Origin: Streptomyces sp. BA2
Lineage (GTDB): Bacteria; Actinomycetota; Actinomycetes; Streptomycetales; Streptomycetaceae
Reading direction: 5' to 3'
Assembly (NCBI RefSeq): GCF_009769735.1
Contig: NZ_WSRO01000002.1
Coordinates: forward strand, 8,295,001-8,359,000
DNA length: 64,000 bases
Within the stretch, counting starts at the first letter, position 1; each line of letters opens with the position of its first letter. Made by a program: the position numbers and the translations under genes. The notes under the pieces are model-generated. The model was given only the letters and a program-made list of their open reading frames with translations, searched no databases and had not been told where the DNA came from. This document shows positions 9,002-17,708 of this stretch, piece after piece.

Positions 9002-10020
9002 GCGGCATGGCCCGGCGCCGCATCGGACCCGGCGGCGTCGAGGTGACCGAGCTGTCCTTCGGCGCCGCCGGCCTCGGCAACCTCTACACCCCGATCACCG
9101 ACGATGAGGCCGCCGCGGCGATCGATGCCGCGTGGGAGGCGGGCATCCGCTACTTCGACACGGCGCCGCACTACGGCATCGGCCTGTCCGAGCGGCGGCT
9201 GGGCGACGCGCTGCGGGCCCGCCCACGGGAGACGTACGCGCTCTCGACCAAGGCGGGCCGCCTCCTCGAACCAGTGGAGAGGCCCGAGGGTGACGACCTG
9301 GCCCACGGCTTCGCCGTGCCCGCCACGCACCGCCGGGTCTGGGACTTCAGCGCGGACGGCATCCGCCGCTCCCTGGAGGCCAGCCTCACCCGCCTCGGTC
9401 TCGACCACGTCGACATCGTCTACCTCCACGACCCGGACGACCACGCGGAACAGGCCTTCCGCGAGGGGTATCCGGCCCTGGAGCGGCTGCGCGCCGAAGG
9501 TGTCGTCGGCGCGATCGGCGCGGGCATGAACCAGACGGCGATGCTCACCCGCTTCGTCCGCGACACCGACGTCGACGCCGTGCTGTGCGCGGGCCGCTAC
9601 ACGCTCCTCGACCAGAGCGCCCTGGCCGAACTGCTCCCGGCCGCGCACGAGCACGGCACGGCGGTGGTGGTCGGCGGCGTGTTCAACTCGGGCCTGCTCG
9701 CCGACCCCCGGCCCGGCGCGACCTACGACTACGCGACGGCACCCCGCGCCCTCCTGGAGCGCGCCCTCCGTCTGAAGGCGACGGCCGAGCGGCACGGCAC
9801 CACGCTGCGCGCCGCCGCCCTGGCCTTCCCCCTGTCCCACCCGGCGGTGACCACCGTCCTCGTCGGCGCCCGCTCTCCGTACGAAGTCCGTGACGCGGCA
9901 GAGGAGTTCGCGCTCGCCGTCCCCGAGGGCTTCTGGAAGGAAGCCCGCGCCGAAGGACTGCTGCCCGCCCACGTGCCCGTACCCGTACCCGTACCCGTAC
10001 CCGGAGAGGACCCCGCGTGA
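8998..10020 (+). CDS. Aldo/keto reductase, probable L-fucose (D-threo-aldose) 1-dehydrogenase
   Basis: 340 residues with the AKR catalytic tetrad visible: Asp in 'YFDTAPHYG', Tyr in the same motif, Lys in 'LSTKAG', and His in 'YLHDPD'. The family includes D-threo-aldose 1-dehydrogenases, which oxidise L-fucose to the lactone, the first oxidation in this pathway. The GTG start overlaps the SDR stop (GTGA); an ATG three codons later is an alternative. The C-terminus ends in a PVPVPVPVP run encoded by four CCCGTA repeats (about 9975-9998), a likely slippage site. The stop overlaps the mutarotase GTG. Confidence 0.82.
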   Translation: MSGMARRRIGPGGVEVTELSFGAAGLGNLYTPITDDEAAAAIDAAWEAGIRYFDTAPHYGIGLSERRLGDALRARPRETYALSTKAGRLLEPVERPEGDDLAHGFAVPATHRRVWDFSADGIRRSLEASLTRLGLDHVDIVYLHDPDDHAEQAFREGYPALERLRAEGVVGAIGAGMNQTAMLTRFVRDTDVDAVLCAGRYTLLDQSALAELLPAAHEHGTAVVVGGVFNSGLLADPRPGATYDYATAPRALLERALRLKATAERHGTTLRAAALAFPLSHPAVTTVLVGARSPYEVRDAAEEFALAVPEGFWKEARAEGLLPAHVPVPVPVPVPGEDPA

Positions 10021-10331
10021 GAATCGCCCTGCACACCAAGGTCCGCGCCGACCGCGTCGCCGAGTACGACGCCGCGCACCGCCAAGTACCCGCCGAGCTG
10101 GTCGCCGCCATCCGCGCGGCGGGCGCCACCTCCTGGACGATCTGGCGCAGCGGCACCGACCTCTTCCACGTCCTGGAGTGTGAGGACTACGCCCGTATGC
10201 TCGCCGAGCTGGACAAGCTGCCGGTCAATATCGCCTGGCAGGCGCGCATGGCCGAGTTGCTCGACGTCGTCCACGACTACTCGGCTGATGGCGCGGACGC
10301 GGGACTGCCCGTCGTATGGGAGCTGCCGTGA
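10017..10331 (+). CDS. L-rhamnose/L-fucose mutarotase-family protein (DUF718)
   Basis: 104 residues, the normal size for the RhaM/FucU-like ferredoxin-fold mutarotase family. The motifs 'HTKVRADRVAEYDAAH', 'SWTIWRSGTDLFHVLE' and 'WQARMAELLDV' fit. It would interconvert the anomers of the incoming 6-deoxy sugar so that the dehydrogenase gets the right one. GTGA overlap with the aldo/keto reductase upstream and a GTGA overlap with the lactonase downstream place it firmly in the pathway unit. Confidence 0.85.
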   Translation: MRIALHTKVRADRVAEYDAAHRQVPAELVAAIRAAGATSWTIWRSGTDLFHVLECEDYARMLAELDKLPVNIAWQARMAELLDVVHDYSADGADAGLPVVWELP

Positions 10332-11176
10332 CACCGCACGTCGTCGACTCCCACCACCACGTGTGGGACCTCTCCGTCCGCGACCAGGAATGGATCACCG
10401 GCGAGGCGCTCGCCCCGATCCGCCGGAACTTCTCCCTGGCCGACCTCCTGCCCGAGGCCCACGCGGCCGGTGTCGTCGCGACCGTGCTCGTCCAGACGGT
10501 CACCGTCGTGGAGGAGACCCCCGAGCTGCTCGCCGCGTCGGCGGACAGCGAGCTGGTGGCGGGAGTCGTGGGGTGGACCGACCTGACCCGGCCCGACATC
10601 ACCGACACGCTCGCGGAGCTGGGCCAACTCCCGGGCGGGCAGCACCTGGTGGGCATCAGGCACCAAGTGCAGGGCGAGCCCGACCCGCAGTGGCTGCTGC
10701 GGCCCGACGTGCGCCGAGGTCTTGCCGCGGTCGGAGCGGCAGGCCTCGCCTACGACCTCGTGGTCCTGCCCCACCAGCTCCCGGCCTGCGTCGAGGCGGC
10801 CCAGGAGCACCCCGAACTCACCTTCGTCCTCGATCACTTGGGCAAGCCGCCCATCGCATCCGGCGCCCTCGAACCCTGGGCCGCCTCGGTCCGCTCGCTC
10901 GCCGCGCTCCCCAACACCGTCTGCAAACTCTCCGGCCTGGTGACCGAAGCCGACCCGAAGACCTGGACGGTGGATGACCTGCGCCCGTACGCGGACACGG
11001 TTCTGGACGCCTTCGGGCCCGACCGGCTGATGTTCGGTTCGGACTGGCCCGTCTGCACCCTGGCCGCCACGTACTCCGAAGTTATCGACGCGGCACGGGA
11101 GTTGACCGACTCGCTGAGCGGCAGCGAACGCTCCGCCCTCTTCGCAGGGACCGCGACCCGCGTCTACCGCCTCTGA
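10328..11176 (+). CDS. Amidohydrolase-family L-fucono-1,5-lactonase
   Basis: About 282 residues from the GTG at 10328, which overlaps the mutarotase stop; an ATG at 10316 would need a larger overlap. The TIM-barrel metal motifs are HHH in 'VVDSHHHVWDL', His in 'FVLDHLGKP' and the catalytic Asp in 'MFGSDWPVC', as in fuconolactonase and related COG3618 enzymes. The reaction is hydrolysis of L-fuconolactone to L-fuconate, feeding the dehydratase gene upstream. It is the last gene of the operon; no hydrolase or aldolase for the final diketo acid is seen. It nearly abuts the convergent membrane-protein gene. Confidence 0.87.
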   Translation: MTPHVVDSHHHVWDLSVRDQEWITGEALAPIRRNFSLADLLPEAHAAGVVATVLVQTVTVVEETPELLAASADSELVAGVVGWTDLTRPDITDTLAELGQLPGGQHLVGIRHQVQGEPDPQWLLRPDVRRGLAAVGAAGLAYDLVVLPHQLPACVEAAQEHPELTFVLDHLGKPPIASGALEPWAASVRSLAALPNTVCKLSGLVTEADPKTWTVDDLRPYADTVLDAFGPDRLMFGSDWPVCTLAATYSEVIDAARELTDSLSGSERSALFAGTATRVYRL

Positions 11177-11177
11177 C

Positions 11178-12596
11178 TCACCGGGGCGACGACACCCGCG
11201 TCGGCGGCAGAAACTCCCGCACGTACGTCCGCTCCCAGCAGGCGCCCGTCTCCCGCAGCTCGCGCCAGGTCGTGTAGCGGTAGCGGTAGAGACGGGCGCG
11301 GATGTACGTGGGAGGCGCGTCCGGCGGGAACGGGACGTGGCGCAGCAGCCGCAGCGTGTCCCGGTCGCCGTCCAGGAGCCGCTCCACCAGCGGGCCGAAC
11401 CACGACCGCGCGTAGGCGGGGGAGAGCGCGGCGAACCACATCATCCAGTCGAGCCGCAGATGGTAGGGCGCGAACTGCCGGGGCCAGCGGCGCACATCGC
11501 CCGGCTTGCCCTTGAACTCGTACTCCCGCCACTCCGATTCCTGGCGGGGTGCCGTGTCCGCCGTGCCCTCGATGACCACTTCCTGGCGGACGCGGCTGAC
11601 GCTGCCGAACGCGCCGTACGCGTTGACGAGATGGAGCGGGTCGAAGGAGTAGTTCATGATCTGCCGACGCGAGAACAGATTGCGCGCGGGCCGGTAACTC
11701 AGCCCCAGGATCAGGGCCGTCACAGCGATGACGACCACCTCGTACCAGAGCGGGGGAGAGGGCGACGTCGACGGTGCTCCCGCGCCGCCCAGGTCCACGA
11801 CGGAGACGGCGAGCACGATCGTCAGCCAGTTCAGCCAGGCGAAGTTCCCCGACAGGACGAGCCACAGCTGGGTGGCGATCATCAGGCAGGCCGCGGCCGT
11901 CGCGACCGGCTGCGGTGTGAACAGCAGGACGGGCACGACGAGTTGGGTGAAGTGGTTCGCCGCGACCTCCATCCGGTGGACCGGCTTGGGGAGATGGTGG
12001 AAGAACCAGCTCAGCGGGCCCGGCATCGGCTGTGTCTCGTGGTGGAAGTACAGGCAGGTGAGCTTGCGCCAGCACGCGTCGCCGCGCATCTTGATCAGCC
12101 CGGCCCCGAACTCGACGCGGAACAGCACCCAGCGCAGCAGGAAGAGGACGAGGACCGGGGGTGCCGTCTCGTCGTTGCCGAGGAAGACGGCGAGGAAGCC
12201 CACCTCCAGGAGCAGCGACTCCCAGCCGAAGCCGTACCAGGTCTGCCCCACGTTCACGATCGAGAGGTACAGGACCCACGGCACCACCCACAGGAGCATG
12301 CCGCCCCACAGGGGGAGGAGACCGTCGGCGCCCGCGAGCAGCGCGAGGGCGCAGGCGCAGCCCGACCACGCCACGAGGGAGAAGAAGCGGTCCGAGTAGT
12401 GCAGCTGGAAGAGACTCGGCGCCCGGCGGAAGGGCACGCGCTCGACGTAGCGCGGCACCGGCAGCATGCCGCGCTCCCCGATCAGCGCACGGAACTGCAG
12501 CGCCGCGCCGAGGAACGCGACGAGGTAGAGCGCGGCGAGCGCCCGCTGGAAGACGAGGCGGCCGAGCCAGTACTGCTCCGCTGTGAACCACTCCAC
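11178..12596 (-). CDS. Lipase maturation factor family membrane protein (DUF1222)
   Basis: About 472 residues with eight or so hydrophobic segments in the first 330, followed by a soluble domain with 'REYEFKGKPGDVRRWPRQFAPYH' and 'RLDWMMWFAAL', hallmarks of lipase maturation factors (LMF1-like). The GTG at 12596 is preferred because it starts just before the first membrane segment; an upstream start would run into the divergent gene. A CAAGAT hexamer 6 nt before it suggests a leaderless transcript. No secreted lipase lies nearby, so the client is unknown. The gene converges on the lactonase gene with one base between stops. Confidence 0.82.
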   Translation of the reverse strand: MEWFTAEQYWLGRLVFQRALAALYLVAFLGAALQFRALIGERGMLPVPRYVERVPFRRAPSLFQLHYSDRFFSLVAWSGCACALALLAGADGLLPLWGGMLLWVVPWVLYLSIVNVGQTWYGFGWESLLLEVGFLAVFLGNDETAPPVLVLFLLRWVLFRVEFGAGLIKMRGDACWRKLTCLYFHHETQPMPGPLSWFFHHLPKPVHRMEVAANHFTQLVVPVLLFTPQPVATAAACLMIATQLWLVLSGNFAWLNWLTIVLAVSVVDLGGAGAPSTSPSPPLWYEVVVIAVTALILGLSYRPARNLFSRRQIMNYSFDPLHLVNAYGAFGSVSRVRQEVVIEGTADTAPRQESEWREYEFKGKPGDVRRWPRQFAPYHLRLDWMMWFAALSPAYARSWFGPLVERLLDGDRDTLRLLRHVPFPPDAPPTYIRARLYRYRYTTWRELRETGACWERTYVREFLPPTRVSSPR

Positions 12597-12703
12597 AAGG
12601 CCATCTTGCGCCAAACCCGCCCGGCTCCCCTCCCGGCTTGCGCGGCGGCTGCGACTGCCCAAGAGAATGGGGCAAAGTTCCCGACAGCAGGCGGGAGAGC
12701 ACG

Positions 12704-13843
12704 GTGCGTGTGCCCACCAGGCCCACCAGGACCTTCGCGACGGTCTTCGCGATATCCGCGGCCCTCGCGGTCGCGGGATGCTCCGGCGGAGGCGGCAAGA
12801 ACTCCGCCGACAGCGGCCCTGAACTGTTCATGCAGCCGGCCGCCGCCCAGGGCCCCGATCCGTTCACCGACTCCACCGCGACGTCCACGGCGTCCCCCTC
12901 GCCCGTCACCCGTTCGCCGCAGCCGTCGCCGACGGGAACCTCCTCGCCCACGGCCCAGGGCGTGCGCTCCCTCTCGGGCGGTACGCCAGGGCTGTACGGC
13001 GGCACGCACTCGCTCGGCAGCTGCGACGTCGACGCCCAGGTCCGATTCCTCACCGCCGACCAGGGCAAGGGCCGCGCCTTCGCCCAGGCGTCGGGCATCT
13101 CCCAGGCCGGCATCCCGGGCTTCCTGCGCGGTCTGACGCCGGTCGTGCTGCGGGCCGACACCCGCGTCACCAACCACGGCTACCGCGACGGCGGTGCCAC
13201 CAGCTTCCAGTCCGTGCTGCAGACGGGCACCGCCGTCCTCGTCGACAACCGGGGGCTGCCCCGCGTGCGGTGCGCCTGCGGGAACCCGCTGAAGCCGCCG
13301 GTCGCGCTCAAGGGCACCCCGAGCCACCAGGGCGAGCCGTGGTCCGGCTACCGCCCGGCGCAGGTCGTGGTGGTGACTCCGGCTCCGAAGATCATCGTGA
13401 ACATCACCATCGTGAACATCGTCGACAACACCTGGATCGAGCGGAAGACCGGCGACGAGGACGGCGGCGACGACCACACCGTGCCGCCCCCGGACCCGAC
13501 CCCGACGCCGACCCCCACACCCACCCCGACCACTCCGTCCCCGAGCGACCCGAGCGACCCGAGCGACCCGGACGACAGCGACACCCCCACCGCCCCGGGC
13601 ACCACCTCCACGGACTGCCCCACGCCGCTCCCGGACCCGGGCACGGAGCCGCCCACCGGCACCCCGTCCGAGATCCCTCCGGGCTGCCCCACGCCCGCGC
13701 CCTCGTCGAGCAGCCCCACCCCGCCCACGGACGAGCCGAGGACGCCGGAGGACGACACGGTGCAGCCCCCGCCCCAGGAAGACCCCGGTGACGGGACCGG
13801 TGACGCTCCTCCGACCGACGATCCCGGCACTTTCCAGAGCTGA
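12704..13843 (+). CDS. DUF6777-type secreted lipoprotein with Pro/Thr/Ser-rich tail
   Basis: 379 residues from the GTG at 12704, which has GGGAG upstream. A signal sequence ends at the lipobox AVAGC (Cys 26). The globular part, about residues 60-245, has the paired motifs 'GLYGGTHSLGSCDV' and 'GTAVLVDNRGLPRVRCACGN', recognisable as the DUF6777 type. It is followed by about 120 residues of low-complexity linker built from DPT, PTP and SDP repeats, presumably spanning the cell wall. Function unknown. It is divergent from the LMF-like gene and followed after 42 bp by the phosphatase gene. Confidence 0.75.
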   Translation: MRVPTRPTRTFATVFAISAALAVAGCSGGGGKNSADSGPELFMQPAAAQGPDPFTDSTATSTASPSPVTRSPQPSPTGTSSPTAQGVRSLSGGTPGLYGGTHSLGSCDVDAQVRFLTADQGKGRAFAQASGISQAGIPGFLRGLTPVVLRADTRVTNHGYRDGGATSFQSVLQTGTAVLVDNRGLPRVRCACGNPLKPPVALKGTPSHQGEPWSGYRPAQVVVVTPAPKIIVNITIVNIVDNTWIERKTGDEDGGDDHTVPPPDPTPTPTPTPTPTTPSPSDPSDPSDPDDSDTPTAPGTTSTDCPTPLPDPGTEPPTGTPSEIPPGCPTPAPSSSSPTPPTDEPRTPEDDTVQPPPQEDPGDGTGDAPPTDDPGTFQS

Positions 13844-13885
13844 GCGTGCGCGCTCGGGCCCGACAGCGAAGAATCATGAAGTGTC

Positions 13886-16015
13886 ATGACGCCCACGTCA
13901 CTGCCGGACGACTGGCCAGCGGATCCACGGTCGATCCTGGCTCTCAACCACACAGGCTGCTTCGACTGGGACCTCGACAGCGGCCTGATGCATCTCGACG
14001 CCGCCGGCCACGAAGTCTTCGACGTGCGGGCCGATGAGTACGACGGCCACCCGACGAGCCTCGGCGTACGGGTCCCGCCGGTCGAGGCACACCGCCTCGA
14101 CGCCTACGTCTCGCACGCGCTCAAGGACGGCAGCCGGACCTACGGCATCTACTTCCGCATCCGGCTGCGCGACGGCGGACTCCGCTGGACCCATACCCAA
14201 GGGTTCATCCAGCGTGACGGGACGGGCCGGCCGCGCCGCATCGTGGGCATCATCCGTGACGCCACCCAGGAACTGGGCGACAGCACGGCCCGGCACCAGC
14301 GCGCCGACGAGGAGGAGGACCGCCGCCGCCGTACGAGCATCGTGCAGGGCACCACGGCGGCCCTCGCGCACGCCCGTACCGTCCGGGACGTCATCGACGT
14401 GCTCAAGGACACCCACGGCCTCGCGCACCTGGGCGCATCGAACCTGGTCATGGGCCTGGTCGAGGCCGGGCGGATCCGGCTGGTCGCGGAGGGGCCCGTG
14501 GGCAGCTTCGTGCCGGGCACCAAGTTCACGCGGATCGACGAGCGGTACCCGATGAGCGATGCCGTGCGCACGCTCTCGCCGCGGTTCATCGAGACGGCCG
14601 CGGAGTTCGCGGCGTCGTACCCGGACCTGTGGCCGCACATAGACAAGCTGGGCATCACAGCGGCCGCGTATCTGCCGCTGATCGCGCAGGCCAAGCCGAT
14701 CGGCGTGCTCGGCCTGCTCTACCAGGACAAGACCGGCTTCACCGAGGAGGAGCGCAACGTCCTGGTCGCCCTCGGCAGCGGCATCGCGCAGAGCCTCCAG
14801 CGCGCCATGTTCTACGAGCAGGAGAAGGACCTCGCCCAGGGCCTCCAGCAGGCGATGCTGCCGCGCACCATCCCCGGCGTGCCCGGCGCCGACGTCGCGG
14901 TCCGCTACCGCTCGGCGGCGCTCGGCCGCGACATCGGAGGCGACTGGTACGACGTGATCCCGCTGCCCGGTGGCCGTGTCGGGGCGGTCATCGGCGATGT
15001 ACAGGGCCATGACACCCACGCGGCGGCCGTCATGGGCCAGCTGCGCATCGTGCTGCGCGCCTACGCCGCCGAGGGGCACACGCCGGCCACCGTCATGGCC
15101 CGCGCCTCGGGGTTCCTGCACGAGCTGGACACCGAACGCTTCGCCACCTGTCTCTACGCGGAGGCCGACCTGAACTCGGGCGTGGTCCAGCTGGTGCGGG
15201 CCGGCCACATCGACCCGCTCCTCCAGCAGACCGACGGGAGCTGTCGCAGGGTGCCGGTCGACGGTGGTCTCCCGCTGGGGCTCTCGGCCGAGTTCGGTCG
15301 TCTCGAATACCCGGTCACCACCTTCGAACTCGACGCGGGCCAGACCCTGTTGCTCTTCACCGACGGCCTCATCGAGGAGCCGGGCGCCGACCTCGACGAC
15401 GGTCTGCGCGCCCTGGGCGATCTCGCCTGCTCGGGGCCGCGCGACCTCCAGCAGCTCGCGGACCGGCTCTGCGAGATCGTGGACGAGCGGGGCGGCGAGG
15501 ACGACGCGGCGCTGCTCCTCCTGCGCCGCCGCCTGATCGACGCTCCCCGGTCCGGCGGCCGCCTCCAGCAGCATGTGGGCCCCGGGGACCCGGAGGCGCT
15601 TGCCGAGGCCCGGCACATGATCCGGGCCGCGGTGCGCGCCTGGGGCGCCCGGGAGCGCGCCGACGAGATCGAGCTGGTGGCGGACGAGGTGATCACGAAC
15701 GCGCTGATGCACACCGACGGCGCGGCGATCGTGACCCTGCGGGTGATCAGCGGCGGCGACCGGCGGCTGCGCGTCGAGGTCGAGGACTCCTCCAGCGCAC
15801 TGCCGCGCCGCCGGGAGGCGGGGGAATCGGGGGTGTCGGGGCGGGGGTTGCTGCTGGTGGACATGCTGGTGGACGTGTGGGGTGTCGAGTCGCGAGGCAG
15901 CGGCAAGTGCGTGTGGTGCGAGTTCATCGTGCCCGCGCGGGAAAGTGAGGGTCGCGACAGCCAGGGTCGGGAAAGCCAGGGCCGGGAAAGCCAGAATCGG
16001 GAAAGCCAGGGTTAG
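13886..16015 (+). CDS. PAS-GAF-SpoIIE phosphatase with C-terminal HATPase (anti-sigma-type kinase)
   Basis: 709 residues in four parts: PAS (about 15-130), GAF (150-310, 'AAYLPLIAQAKPIGVLGLL'), PP2C/SpoIIE phosphatase (320-545, with metal Asp motifs DIGGDWYDV and GDVQGHD), and an RsbW-like HATPase (560-690, N-box VADEVITNAL and G-box GRGLLLVDML). Such proteins control sigma factors by phosphorylating and dephosphorylating anti-anti-sigma (STAS) proteins. The kinase and phosphatase activities are fused here. No STAS partner is in the window. The last 25 residues are an Arg/Glu/Ser repeat encoded by 15-bp DNA repeats. ATG at 13886; the ribosome site is weak. Confidence 0.9.
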   Translation: MTPTSLPDDWPADPRSILALNHTGCFDWDLDSGLMHLDAAGHEVFDVRADEYDGHPTSLGVRVPPVEAHRLDAYVSHALKDGSRTYGIYFRIRLRDGGLRWTHTQGFIQRDGTGRPRRIVGIIRDATQELGDSTARHQRADEEEDRRRRTSIVQGTTAALAHARTVRDVIDVLKDTHGLAHLGASNLVMGLVEAGRIRLVAEGPVGSFVPGTKFTRIDERYPMSDAVRTLSPRFIETAAEFAASYPDLWPHIDKLGITAAAYLPLIAQAKPIGVLGLLYQDKTGFTEEERNVLVALGSGIAQSLQRAMFYEQEKDLAQGLQQAMLPRTIPGVPGADVAVRYRSAALGRDIGGDWYDVIPLPGGRVGAVIGDVQGHDTHAAAVMGQLRIVLRAYAAEGHTPATVMARASGFLHELDTERFATCLYAEADLNSGVVQLVRAGHIDPLLQQTDGSCRRVPVDGGLPLGLSAEFGRLEYPVTTFELDAGQTLLLFTDGLIEEPGADLDDGLRALGDLACSGPRDLQQLADRLCEIVDERGGEDDAALLLLRRRLIDAPRSGGRLQQHVGPGDPEALAEARHMIRAAVRAWGARERADEIELVADEVITNALMHTDGAAIVTLRVISGGDRRLRVEVEDSSSALPRRREAGESGVSGRGLLLVDMLVDVWGVESRGSGKCVWCEFIVPARESEGRDSQGRESQGRESQNRESQG
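15938..16012 (+). repeat. 15-bp tandem repeats at the 3' end of the SpoIIE gene
   Basis: Near-identical CGGGAAAGCCAGGGC units, some degenerate, are arrayed four to five times. They encode a (G)RESQ peptide repeat that ends the protein just before the glycosylase gene. The length is in frame, so copy-number change would lengthen or shorten a hydrophilic tail without disrupting the kinase. Confidence 0.8.
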
Positions 16016-16025
16016 GAGCGAGCGG

Positions 16026-16886
16026 ATGCCGGAACTCCCCGAGGTCGAGGCGCTGCGCGCCTTCCTCGACGACCACCTGGTGGGCCACGAGATCATCCGG
16101 GTACTGCCCGCGGCGATCAGCGTCCTCAAGACGTACGACCCGCCGCTCTCCGCCCTCGAAGGGCGCACCGTCACGGCGGTGGCCCGCCACGGCAAGTTCC
16201 TCGACCTCGACGCGGACGGCCTGCACCTGGTCACTCACCTCGCCCGCGCGGGCTGGCTGCACTGGAAGGACCGACTCCCCGACGGCACGCCCCGCCCCGG
16301 CAAGGGCCCCCTCGCGCTGCGCGTCGCCCTGGAGACGGGGGAGGGCTTCGACCTGACGGAGGCGGGCACGCAGAAACGCCTCGCGGTGTACGTGACCGAC
16401 GACCCGGCACAGATCCCGGGCATCGCCCGCCTGGGCCCCGACCCGCTGGCCCCGGGCTTCGACGAGGACCGCTTCGCCGGTCTCCTGGCGGGCGAACGAC
16501 GGCAGATCAAGGGCGCGTTGCGGGACCAGAGCCTGATCGCGGGCGTCGGGAACGCGTACAGCGACGAGATCCTGCACGCGGCCCGCATGTCCCCGTTCAA
16601 ACTCACATCGAGCCTCACGGATGAGGAAGTCCATGGGCTGTACGGGGCGCTGCGGACCACGCTGACCGAGGCGGTGGAGCGCTCGCGCGGAATCGCGGCG
16701 GGCCGCCTCAAGGCGGAGAAGAAGAGCGGCCTGCGCGTCCACGGCCGCACCGGCGAGCCGTGCCCCGTGTGCGGCGACACCATCCGCGAGGTCTCCTTCA
16801 GCGACTCCTCGCTGCAGTACTGCCCCACCTGCCAGACGGGCGGGAAGCCACTGGCTGACCGGAGGATGTCGAGGCTCCTGAAGTAG
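16026..16886 (+). CDS. Fpg/Nei-family DNA glycosylase/AP lyase
   Basis: 286 residues beginning MPELPEVE, so the catalytic Pro2 and Glu3 of the family are in place. The H2TH region contains 'GVGNAYSDEILHAARMSP', and the C-terminus has a four-cysteine zinc finger (CPVCGD...CPTCQ) ending in 'GGKPLADRR' with the DNA-contacting Arg. It excises oxidised bases by beta/delta elimination. Whether it prefers 8-oxoG (Fpg) or oxidised pyrimidines (Nei) cannot be told from the sequence. It starts 10 bp after the phosphatase gene, so it may be co-transcribed. Confidence 0.9.
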   Translation: MPELPEVEALRAFLDDHLVGHEIIRVLPAAISVLKTYDPPLSALEGRTVTAVARHGKFLDLDADGLHLVTHLARAGWLHWKDRLPDGTPRPGKGPLALRVALETGEGFDLTEAGTQKRLAVYVTDDPAQIPGIARLGPDPLAPGFDEDRFAGLLAGERRQIKGALRDQSLIAGVGNAYSDEILHAARMSPFKLTSSLTDEEVHGLYGALRTTLTEAVERSRGIAAGRLKAEKKSGLRVHGRTGEPCPVCGDTIREVSFSDSSLQYCPTCQTGGKPLADRRMSRLLK

Positions 16887-16904
16887 CCGGGCGAGAGGGG
16901 GAGT

Positions 16905-17558
16905 TCAGGGGCGCCGCAAGGTCAGCAGACGCAGGCCGTCTGTCGTGCGCACCTCGTAGCGGGCGATGCCGTCGCGGGGCATCGCCGCGCCGCCTTGCGT
17001 CGACAGCGTGGCCGAGGGCTCGCCCGCGGGCACCTTCCACGTCGTCACCGTCTGCTCGGAGCCGTCGGTGCCGACGGCGACGAGCTCGCAGACGCGGGCG
17101 CCTTCCGGGTCGCGGATACGGAGCCCGATGTCCGTGCCCCAGTCGCGGCCCCGCGCGGTCAGGGTCGCCGAGACGCCGGTGCGGCCGTCGCGTGCGGAGA
17201 TCTGTTCCGGTCCTGGCCCCCCGGCGCGCAGGACCGCCGTCGCGGGCACCACGAGCGCCAGTACGACGCTTGCCGCGACCGCGCACACCCACCGCCTGCG
17301 CCCGGCCCTGCGCAGCCGCCCGGCCTCGGCGAGCAGCCGGTCGGCGAGGCCGGGTCCTGGCACGGCGAGCGGTTCGACGGGGGGCGGCGTGAGACGGACG
17401 TAGGCAGCCAACTGCTGGGCCGTCGGGCCGAGTTCCGCCACCAGGGCCCGGCACTCGGGGCAGGCCATGAGGTGGTCGTCGAAGCGGAAGGTGTCCGCCG
17501 CGTCGAGGACACCGAGCGCGTAGGCGCCGGCGTCGCGATGCCGCTCCAGGGACCTCAT
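16905..17558 (-). CDS. Zinc-finger anti-sigma factor (RskA-like), orphan
   Basis: 217 residues. The N-terminal zinc-binding anti-sigma motif is HRDAGAYALG with 'DDHLMACPECRAL' (H-x3-C-x2-C). One membrane segment follows at about 90-112 ('VCAVAASVVLALVVPATAVL'), then an extracytoplasmic beta-rich domain (110-217) with 'TTWKVPAGEPSATLSTQGG', the RskA C-terminal type. It would hold an ECF sigma factor inactive until cleaved. The usual partner sigma gene is absent next to it, which is unusual. AAGGAA precedes the ATG. A GGGCAGG/CCTGCCC hairpin at 17581-17603 lies in its leader. Confidence 0.82.
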   Translation of the reverse strand: MRSLERHRDAGAYALGVLDAADTFRFDDHLMACPECRALVAELGPTAQQLAAYVRLTPPPVEPLAVPGPGLADRLLAEAGRLRRAGRRRWVCAVAASVVLALVVPATAVLRAGGPGPEQISARDGRTGVSATLTARGRDWGTDIGLRIRDPEGARVCELVAVGTDGSEQTVTTWKVPAGEPSATLSTQGGAAMPRDGIARYEVRTTDGLRLLTLRRP

Positions 17559-17708
17559 GGCGTTCCTTGCGTGACGAGTCGGGCAGGGGGGTGCTTCCTG
17601 CCCTCCCGTACGCAGCGGACCGCCTAATCACTCAAGACGCGGGACGCGAACACGCGCGCGGGGCGTCAGGGCGCCTCGTCGCGGTGTCGGAACGTCTCCG
17701 CCGTGGCC

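Noticed and set aside
17559..17708. Missing ECF sigma gene next to the anti-sigma factor
   Set aside because: The 150-bp gap has no coding capacity for a sigma factor and the next gene is unrelated.
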